Source of the DNA: Sphingobacterium sp.
GTDB taxonomy: Bacteria; Bacteroidota; Bacteroidia; Sphingobacteriales; Sphingobacteriaceae
DNA length: 5,540 bases
Assembly (NCBI GenBank): GCA_030146225.1
Contig: JASLCA010000227.1
Coordinates: forward strand, 1 to 5,540
Direction of reading: 5' to 3'
Under the pieces are notes generated by a model. That model worked only from the letters and a program-made list of their open reading frames with translations, ran no database searches and was not told the origin of the DNA. Shown piece after piece: positions 1 through 5,540 of this stretch. Positions within the stretch are counted from its first letter, which is position 1. Each line of letters opens with the position of its first letter. A program made the translations under genes and the position numbers.

Positions 1-3000
1 GATGTTAATACATCATTAGTCTGTAAATGCGTGGGCTATCAGAATATCACAGTTGCTACACAAGGGAAAGTATGGGTGGATGTCCGGATGACGCCTACAG
101 AGAATCAATTGAATGATGTGGTGGTAACGGGCTATCAAAACTTGCAGAAGAAATCTTTGACAGGTTCCGTTGCAACCGTAAATATGGAACAGTTAGAGAC
201 TATTTTTCAGCCAAGTATAGATAAGTTATTACAAGGGCAGGTACCAGGAATGATGGTGATGAGTACTTCTGGTGCGCCAGGCTCTATGCCACAGATTCGT
301 ATCCGTGGGACTGCAACCTTAAGTGGTAATGTGCAACCTTTATGGGTGGTAGATGGTATTATATTAGACGATGCAGTCAATGTATCTGTGGATGATATTA
401 TGACCAATAGAAACCTAATAGCCTCTGGGATAGGTGGGATAAATGTGGAGGATATCGAAAGCATCAACGTGTTAAAGGATGCAGCAGCTACAGCCATTTA
501 TGGTACGCGTGCAGCCAATGGGGTTATTGTTATTACTTCTAAAAAAGGTAAAGCAGGTAAGACTAGAATTAGTTTTACAAGTAATGCCACTATCGGAGAA
601 AGACCTCGTATTGAAGATGCGTATATGATGGACTCTAAAGAGCGTATAGATGTGAACTTGGAGATGATCAAGCGCGGAGTCTTCAATGCTAACAGTCCGC
701 AAGCGGGAGAGTATGGTACCGTGTCTGATTTTGAGCGTCATTTTATCGATCTGATGGATAAGCGCCTGACCTGGGAAGATTTTAATAAGAATGTAAATCA
801 ACTGGAGACGGTGAACACCGACTGGTTTAAGCATTTATTTAGAAATTCATTTTCGAATAGACAAAACCTAAATGTTTCTGGAGGTGATGAAAGGACGACT
901 TTCTATGCTTCTGGAAGTTACTTAAATGACCAAGCTACCGCTAAAGGGGTAGGTCAAAAAACTTATACAGGTTCCTTGAAAGTCTACACCAAAATTTATG
1001 ACAAAATAAGACTTGGGGTGATGATGGATGTTAATGCGCGCGAAAACAACAGTTTCTTCGCTGTAGATTCCAAAGAGAACCCTTTTGAATACGCAATCTA
1101 TACCACTAGAGCACAACCTGCCTTCAATGCGGATGGCAGCTATAGTCACTTTTACTTGAATACCTTAAAGTATAATTTCTTAGAGAATAGAGAAACAGGC
1201 TGGCGTGATTCTAGAAATTTTGGACTGCGCGGCTCTTTGGATCTGGAGTATAAGATTATTAAGGACTTAACCTTTAATAGTTTGTTCTCTTACGCAAAAC
1301 AAAGCACTACTGATGAGGATATTGCTGTAGATGATAGTTACTTTGTGCGTATCCGTAAAAGAAATAATAGGGAGATTATTGATGGGGAGTACGTTTATTC
1401 ATGGAAAGAAGGTGGCTACCGTAAAGACAAAAATAGCTATAACGGATCTATAACCTTTAGAAATCAATTGACCTATAGTCCGATGTTCAAAGAACTGCAT
1501 TACCTAAATGTAATGGTGGGTCAAGAGGTTCGTAAATCAAAAACAAGTGACATCTCAACAGAGGTATATGGTTACTCACATGATCGTGGACATCAACAGA
1601 TACCTCAGTTTGACTATATGAAGAAAGTGGGATCACCCTATTGGACTGAAAACCTAAATGATGGTGCAAACCTATCCTATTTTGGTGCCTTTAACTATAC
1701 CTATGACAATCGTTATACGGTAAGTTTTAATGCGCGTACAGATGGCTCAAATCGCTTTGGTTTAAAGACAAACCAATTGTTTCAACCCCTCTGGGCAGTA
1801 GGTGCTAACTATCAGATGAAGGAGGAGAACTTCTTAAGGGATGTAGACTGGTTGTCTTATTTGACTTTCAGAGGTTCCTATGGAAGTCAAGGAAATATTG
1901 CTGCGCAAGCCTATTCTGATTTGGTGGCCCGGATTGGTTTAGTTGTTCCGGAGAACCCAACGAACTTTTTGACAATTATTGCTCCTAAGAACCCTAATTT
2001 AAAATGGGAACAGACTTATACCACTAACCTGGCCTTAGAAGCAGGCTTCTTTAAACGTCGACTGATGTTTAATGTGGAATGGTATCATAAGAAGGCCATG
2101 GACTTGCTTGGAAATCGTCAAGTTTCCCAAGTAACGGGCTTTGATAATGTACAGGTTAACTGGGCTTCCATGTTAAATAAGGGCTGGGAATTCTCTTTTA
2201 ATTCTATCAATATAGATACAGAAAGCTTTAGGTGGTCTACCAACGTCAACTTTGGCTTCAATAAAAATAAAGTTTTGGATGTGTATACTAAGTCAACTGT
2301 TCAAAGCTTGAGCAACCCACAACGTAGCAATTATGCCTCTGCTGCCGTGGTTGGTGCACCAATTGATGGCTTATGGTCTTATCGTTATGCAGGCCTAAAT
2401 GCCGATGGTAGAGCAACTTTTTATACAGAGAAAGAAGGCAAGACTGTTCTAAATGGTATGACTAGCGTGGATGGATTAGCCTTCTCTGGTGTAACGAATC
2501 CTACTACTCAAATGGGCTTTACCAATACTTTTTCTTATAAACGCTTGACCTTGTCAGCCTTGTTTATTGGTAGTTTCGGAAATGTGATGCGCTTGCGTAA
2601 TATGTCCAATGGGGAATACCTAGGCTTCCCTGATCCAACGCAAAATATGTCTAAGGAATGGGTGAATCGCTGGAGAAACCCAGGAGACGAAGCCCATACC
2701 AATATCCCTGTATTGGAAGTGGGGAATAGTACAGAACTGAGTGCGCTCAATCCTAGTAATGGAATTATGTTTGACAATTCAGATCTACGCACGGTGAAAG
2801 GGGACTTTGTACGTCTTCAGAACTTATCCTTAAGCTACGATTACTTTACCCCAAGATTGAGAGCTATGGGCATTCAAAATATACGGATGGCAATTCAAGG
2901 AAACAATTTGTATGTATGGAAGAATAATGCCTTAAAAGGGCAAGATCCAGAGGCACAAGGTTCTAAAGTATTAGCTTATTCGAGTACGCGTAGTTCTGCC

Positions 3001-3072
3001 GCAATTAATTTTGGAAACACCTTCTTACCTGTGCCAAGATCTTATTCTCTATCCTTCTCGGTACAATTTTAA
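1..3072 (+). CDS. SusC/RagA-family TonB-dependent outer-membrane transporter, 5'-truncated by the window
   Basis: This is the energised outer-membrane barrel of a SusCD-type importer. 1023 residues are visible, counted from base 1; the frame is open through base 1, so the gene begins upstream and the in-frame GTG at base 31 is internal. Residues 1-37 look like the end of a carboxypeptidase-regulatory-like (CarboxypepD_reg-like) domain (VGYQ at 11-14). The TonB-box-like DVVVTGYQ is at 39-46. The plug spans about 50-185, with IRIRG at 99-103, WVVDG at 115-119 and the SusC/RagA signature NVLKDAAATAIYG at 156-168, followed by RAANGVIVITSKKG. The barrel follows, with family landmarks NLNVSGGDE (near 290), ARTDGSNRFG (near 578-587), RGSYGSQGN (624-632) and NPNLKWEQT (664-672). 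It ends in an aromatic final beta strand, SLSFSVQF. Signal peptide, domain start and any STN domain lie outside the window. No frameshift is seen. The SusD partner starts 12 bp later. Family assignment is near certain; the substrate is unknown. Confidence 0.97.
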   Translation, partial: DVNTSLVCKCVGYQNITVATQGKVWVDVRMTPTENQLNDVVVTGYQNLQKKSLTGSVATVNMEQLETIFQPSIDKLLQGQVPGMMVMSTSGAPGSMPQIRIRGTATLSGNVQPLWVVDGIILDDAVNVSVDDIMTNRNLIASGIGGINVEDIESINVLKDAAATAIYGTRAANGVIVITSKKGKAGKTRISFTSNATIGERPRIEDAYMMDSKERIDVNLEMIKRGVFNANSPQAGEYGTVSDFERHFIDLMDKRLTWEDFNKNVNQLETVNTDWFKHLFRNSFSNRQNLNVSGGDERTTFYASGSYLNDQATAKGVGQKTYTGSLKVYTKIYDKIRLGVMMDVNARENNSFFAVDSKENPFEYAIYTTRAQPAFNADGSYSHFYLNTLKYNFLENRETGWRDSRNFGLRGSLDLEYKIIKDLTFNSLFSYAKQSTTDEDIAVDDSYFVRIRKRNNREIIDGEYVYSWKEGGYRKDKNSYNGSITFRNQLTYSPMFKELHYLNVMVGQEVRKSKTSDISTEVYGYSHDRGHQQIPQFDYMKKVGSPYWTENLNDGANLSYFGAFNYTYDNRYTVSFNARTDGSNRFGLKTNQLFQPLWAVGANYQMKEENFLRDVDWLSYLTFRGSYGSQGNIAAQAYSDLVARIGLVVPENPTNFLTIIAPKNPNLKWEQTYTTNLALEAGFFKRRLMFNVEWYHKKAMDLLGNRQVSQVTGFDNVQVNWASMLNKGWEFSFNSINIDTESFRWSTNVNFGFNKNKVLDVYTKSTVQSLSNPQRSNYASAAVVGAPIDGLWSYRYAGLNADGRATFYTEKEGKTVLNGMTSVDGLAFSGVTNPTTQMGFTNTFSYKRLTLSALFIGSFGNVMRLRNMSNGEYLGFPDPTQNMSKEWVNRWRNPGDEAHTNIPVLEVGNSTELSALNPSNGIMFDNSDLRTVKGDFVRLQNLSLSYDYFTPRLRAMGIQNIRMAIQGNNLYVWKNNALKGQDPEAQGSKVLAYSSTRSSAAINFGNTFLPVPRSYSLSFSVQF

Positions 3073-3084
3073 TAGTTAAAGAAA
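3073..3084 (+). promoter_or_regulatory. SusC-SusD junction: second stop codon and A-rich translation start region
   Basis: The 12-bp gap between the SusC stop and the SusD ATG begins with TAG directly after the TAA, giving two in-frame stops in tandem. The rest (TTAAAGAAA) is A-rich and has no GGAGG-like core. This fits Bacteroidota, where A-rich upstream bases rather than a Shine-Dalgarno site commonly support initiation. The gap is too short for a promoter or terminator, so the two genes are inferred to be cotranscribed. Confidence 0.5.
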
Positions 3085-4536
3085 ATGAATAAATATATAA
3101 AATACATCCTTTTATTCCTGAGCATAATGATGTTCGGCTGTAAGGATATGCTTGATATTAAGCCAGTACATAGCATGATGCCAAAGTCTTTAGATGACTT
3201 TGAAGCCGTGCTCATGGGGGGCTATCCGCGCACCGATTTTTTCATTAATACAGAGATGTTGACAGATAACATCTATGCAAATCTCAATGCCGAAAATCAG
3301 CCTACTCAAGTTCATGAAACTTGGTTTACATTTTCATCGTCTTTATTGCCGAGTAATACGCTAACCGATCCTTACTGGGGGCAGATGTATAAAAGCATCT
3401 ATTATGCTAACTCCGTATTGGATAATCTAGAGAAGTTGGAAATCACACCCCAGCAACAGACACAGCTTGAGCAAGTAAAGGGTGAAGCCTATGCCTTACG
3501 CGCATTTAGTTATTTCTACCTTATCAATTTTTATGCAGATGTATATTCACAGGAAAACTTGAATTTGCCTGGTGTACCCATGCCTTTAACTGCTGAGGAT
3601 GTAAATGCGAATGCTGGGAACAACATTCGTGTTCCTATTGCTGAGGTTTGGAAGCAAATAGTGCTTGATATTGAACAAGGGAGCAGTATGTTGTCGGGCA
3701 AGAAACTCACAGATCGTTACCGTTTCTCGTACAATACCCTGCAATTGTTTAGGGCGCGTGTGGATTTGATGATGGGCAACTACGAATCTGCAATTAAGTA
3801 TGCTACACGAGTGACTGAAGTGTATCCACTAGCCGATTTTTCTGGTTTAGAAACCCGTATGGAGGTGGAGAAAATAAAAGATATTCTGAATTATAAATAT
3901 GGTTTTGTAAATACCCAGGTAGACAAAGAGTTGATGTTTTTTACGGGTGGTAAAGCCAATACAAATCCTTATTACTATGCGACAAATGCGATGAAACCTT
4001 CCGAGGAGCTTTTAGAATTGAGTAAGCGTTATGGCGATTTGAGTGATTATAGGCAGTTTATCTTTGATCCTTTCGAGGATAATGCAGTGCAGATGCTTAA
4101 AACGGGTAAGACCGTTTACAAGATGTATGCCTCACAGGATCTATTGAGCTATTATATCGGCTTTAAGGCTAGTGAAGCTTATTTAATCCGTGCTGAAGCA
4201 CAGGCACGCTTGAACAAGTCGGAGCTTGCATTGCAGGATATTAATGCCTTGTTAAAAAGTCGTATGCGTAAAGATTTCTTAGTTACACTAAAGGTTGGAG
4301 ACTTTACGAATAATGATGCTGTTCTGATGCGTGTTTTGGAAGAGCGGAGACTGGAGCTTGCATTGGATGGTGGCTTACGTTTTATGGATCTACGCAGGTT
4401 GGGTAAGCCTCAGCAGGAGCACGTATTTAAGGATGCAAAAGTCTATGTGTTGGAAAAAAATGATCCCCGTTATATTATGCAAATTCCTCCATCTGAAGCA
4501 GAAAATAGTCCTAACATGCCTTTAAATCCAAGATAG
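3085..4536 (+). CDS. SusD/RagB-family surface lipoprotein (ligand-capture lid of the SusC transporter)
   Basis: A complete 483-residue substrate-binding lipoprotein, expected to sit as a lid on the SusC barrel at the cell surface. The N-terminus is a lipoprotein signal: Lys at 3 and 6, a hydrophobic stretch 8-17, and a lipobox-like MFGC with the acylated Cys at 19. KDMLD follows, a Lys-plus-acidic pattern resembling the Bacteroidota lipoprotein export signal, and DMLDIKP matches the usual mature SusD start. The N-terminal SusD-like domain includes YWGQMYKSIYYANSVLDNL (97-115) and the family hallmark EAYALRAFSYFYLINFYAD (134-152). A TPR-like helix pair lies at about 215-245. The C-terminal SusD_RagB part carries ASEAYLIRAEAQARL (362-376), LEERRLELALDGGLRFMDLRR (418-438) and the closing IPPSEAENSPNMPLNP. 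At 483 residues it is near RagB size and shorter than classical starch SusD. The ATG is the only start that gives a signal peptide. The next gene starts 1 bp after the stop. Confidence 0.96.
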   Translation: MNKYIKYILLFLSIMMFGCKDMLDIKPVHSMMPKSLDDFEAVLMGGYPRTDFFINTEMLTDNIYANLNAENQPTQVHETWFTFSSSLLPSNTLTDPYWGQMYKSIYYANSVLDNLEKLEITPQQQTQLEQVKGEAYALRAFSYFYLINFYADVYSQENLNLPGVPMPLTAEDVNANAGNNIRVPIAEVWKQIVLDIEQGSSMLSGKKLTDRYRFSYNTLQLFRARVDLMMGNYESAIKYATRVTEVYPLADFSGLETRMEVEKIKDILNYKYGFVNTQVDKELMFFTGGKANTNPYYYATNAMKPSEELLELSKRYGDLSDYRQFIFDPFEDNAVQMLKTGKTVYKMYASQDLLSYYIGFKASEAYLIRAEAQARLNKSELALQDINALLKSRMRKDFLVTLKVGDFTNNDAVLMRVLEERRLELALDGGLRFMDLRRLGKPQQEHVFKDAKVYVLEKNDPRYIMQIPPSEAENSPNMPLNPR

Positions 4537-4537
4537 A

Positions 4538-5512
4538 ATGAAACGGAAAATAAATATTTTATATACCATAACAGGGCTTGTTCTGTTAAACATAAGTCTG
4601 AACGGTTGTACAAAGAAAGAGGCTGAGCTAAGTCCTTCGGAGAACTTGGGCTTTGAACAGCAGTTTAAACCTCAAGTGGATGCTAACCCTATTGAAAAGG
4701 CTCTTTTTGAAGAGTATAATGTTTGGGTACGTATGGATTTTAAAGATTCCAGGGAGGTTTACAATTCTTATCTAGGTCAGGATGTGAACAATGCCAGATT
4801 CCCAGCTGTTAAGGTGGATGCAGATCAAAGACAGAGTGCTTATATCTATATGCAAACCTTGTTGTCAAATGTATCTAAAGATTATGCGACACAAGTGATG
4901 CCCAATGAGGTGTTTTTTATAAAAACCTATGGACACCCAGCTTGGGGCTTAAACTTCAATGTTGTAGGGCGAAACCGATTGGCATTTGTTTGGCCTAATC
5001 AAACCTATGGTGCACAGCCTATTGTTGATGTTGAGAAGCATTATTATAGGGACTCAGCTCTGACAAGAGAAGTTTGGAATAACTTGAGTAAGATGATAGG
5101 CGATCGTATTCCAGAAGAAATACCATGTTTCGAACAGATTGGCAAACCCTATGATAACGGGGACGCTTTTAACAAGATACGCGATCAATTCTTCATTGAT
5201 AAAGATTATGATAAACGGGACAGTGGATGGAAGGCGCTAGCAGACCAGGGTGGTTATTTGGATGCATACTCCTCTTTTTCTTTTAAAGATGAATATGCAG
5301 CTTTCCTAAAGCTATTGCTTTTAGAATCCTATGAGAATATTAATAGCGATTATTTAGAAGGGAATCCTATGCGTAGACAGAAGTATGATCTTTTTGTGAA
5401 ATACTTCAAGGATAATTACAACTGGGACATCCAAGCTGCAGGCAATAAATACCGTATGCTGTTGGATAGTTTTCCAAAGCCAGAGCCGGAACCCGAGCCT
5501 GAGCAAGAATAA
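4538..5512 (+). CDS. Lipoprotein resembling SusCD-linked zinc metallopeptidases (Peptidase_Mx1-like) but without HExxH
   Basis: A 324-residue predicted lipoprotein: basic start MKRK, hydrophobic core about 7-21, lipobox LNGC with Cys at 24, then TKKEAE, again Lys plus acidic residues as in surface-export signals. The order of segments recalls the putative zinc-binding metallopeptidase lipoproteins that follow many SusD genes: a short helix plus IEKALFEEYNVWVRMDF (52-68), a central alpha/beta part (about 95-165), a helix at 173-188 followed by CFEQIGKPY (197-205), then GWKALADQGGYLDAYSSFSF (230-249) and DEYAAF (251-256), which correspond to the family's Gly-Phe/Tyr-Ala-Ser and EDFAE-type segment. 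In active relatives the helix before the FxxI segment carries HExxH; here it reads REVWNNLSKMIG. The only His residues in the protein are 133 and 168, so a classical zinc site cannot form. The family call is from memory of motif order, not a search. The protein ends in a Pro-Glu tail. The start overlaps nothing and follows the SusD stop by one base, implying tight cotranslation. Likely a non-catalytic accessory subunit of the importer; a degenerate binding protein is the alternative. Confidence 0.65.
   Translation: MKRKINILYTITGLVLLNISLNGCTKKEAELSPSENLGFEQQFKPQVDANPIEKALFEEYNVWVRMDFKDSREVYNSYLGQDVNNARFPAVKVDADQRQSAYIYMQTLLSNVSKDYATQVMPNEVFFIKTYGHPAWGLNFNVVGRNRLAFVWPNQTYGAQPIVDVEKHYYRDSALTREVWNNLSKMIGDRIPEEIPCFEQIGKPYDNGDAFNKIRDQFFIDKDYDKRDSGWKALADQGGYLDAYSSFSFKDEYAAFLKLLLLESYENINSDYLEGNPMRRQKYDLFVKYFKDNYNWDIQAAGNKYRMLLDSFPKPEPEPEPEQE
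5474..5509 (+). repeat. Short Pro-Glu dipeptide repeat coding the C-terminal tail
   Basis: The last 12 codons of the third gene encode PKPEPEPEPEQE. The Pro codons differ (CCA, CCA, CCG, CCC, CCT) and the Glu codons alternate GAG and GAA, so the repeat is conserved at protein level more than at DNA level. That argues against a recent slippage artefact. The tail would be extended and strongly acidic, outside any folded domain. Confidence 0.8.
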
Positions 5513-5540
5513 TGGTCATGGTCAGTTCGCTATAAGGGAA
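5513..5540. other. 3' flank with no recognisable gene
   Basis: After the TAA of the third gene only 28 bases remain. They hold no complete terminator hairpin. The ATG that overlaps the stop (5512) and the one at 5518 share a frame that closes at the TAA at 5533 after seven codons, so neither starts a real gene. Whether the operon continues cannot be told from the window. Confidence 0.6.

Noticed and set aside
22..30. Cys-Lys-Cys just before VGYQ in the SusC N-terminal fragment, considered as a metal or disulfide motif
   Set aside because: It falls on a beta strand of the CarboxypepD_reg-like domain where residues vary widely between family members. Two cysteines one residue apart with no partner motif are not evidence of a site.
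31..33. GTG as a possible start codon of the SusC-like gene
   Set aside because: The same frame is open from base 1 and encodes sequence matching the end of the CarboxypepD_reg-like domain. No signal peptide follows the GTG, yet this protein must be exported.
2535..2792. Antisense open frames inside the SusC gene (also at 207-497, 472-834, 922-1149 and 1487-1669)
   Set aside because: They lie entirely opposite a strongly conserved coding region, and their translations show no domain, signal peptide or family pattern. They are by-products of the + strand codons.
1..3072. Invertible or recombining segments in the SusC gene, as known for some Bacteroides SusC shufflons
   Set aside because: I saw no inverted repeats, duplicated partial SusC copy or recombinase gene in the window.
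4331..4525. A 64-codon + strand open frame inside the SusD gene
   Set aside because: It overlaps the conserved SusD C-terminal region (LEERRLELALDGG and IPPSEAENSPN) out of frame and has no features of its own.
5512..5535. ATG overlapping the stop of the third gene as the start of a fourth gene
   Set aside because: The frame ends at TAA after seven codons.

Overview
The window is a fragment of a Bacteroidota (Bacteroidetes) nutrient-uptake operon. It has moderately low GC, the genes are packed head to tail on the + strand, and no Shine-Dalgarno-like sequence precedes the two visible starts. The gene content (a SusC/RagA TonB-dependent transporter followed by a SusD/RagB lipoprotein) is specific to this phylum. 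A Sphingobacteriaceae-type host (Sphingobacterium/Pedobacter) is my guess from the feel of the sequence; nothing here proves it.

Layout: (1) bases 1-3072 hold a SusC-like outer-membrane transporter whose 5' end lies outside the window. The frame is open from base 1, so the GTG at base 31 is not a real start. (2) Bases 3085-4536 hold a complete SusD-like surface lipoprotein, 12 bp downstream. (3) Bases 4538-5512 hold a third lipoprotein, 1 bp after the SusD stop. It resembles the putative zinc-binding metallopeptidase-like lipoproteins (Peptidase_Mx1 type) often found behind SusCD pairs, but it has no HExxH motif anywhere. (4) Bases 5513-5540 are a short 3' flank with no recognisable gene.

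Expected working: SusC is the TonB-energised barrel in the outer membrane. SusD is the lid that captures ligand on the cell surface. The third lipoprotein is probably exported with them and may act as an accessory binding or structural subunit rather than a protease. No glycoside hydrolase, polysaccharide lyase, sulfatase or regulator is present, so the substrate cannot be read from the window. The short SusD and the metallopeptidase-like partner fit a peptide or protein substrate (RagAB-like) at least as well as a glycan. The most interesting point is the third gene, a possible pseudoenzyme built into a SusCD operon, with an acidic Pro-Glu tail.
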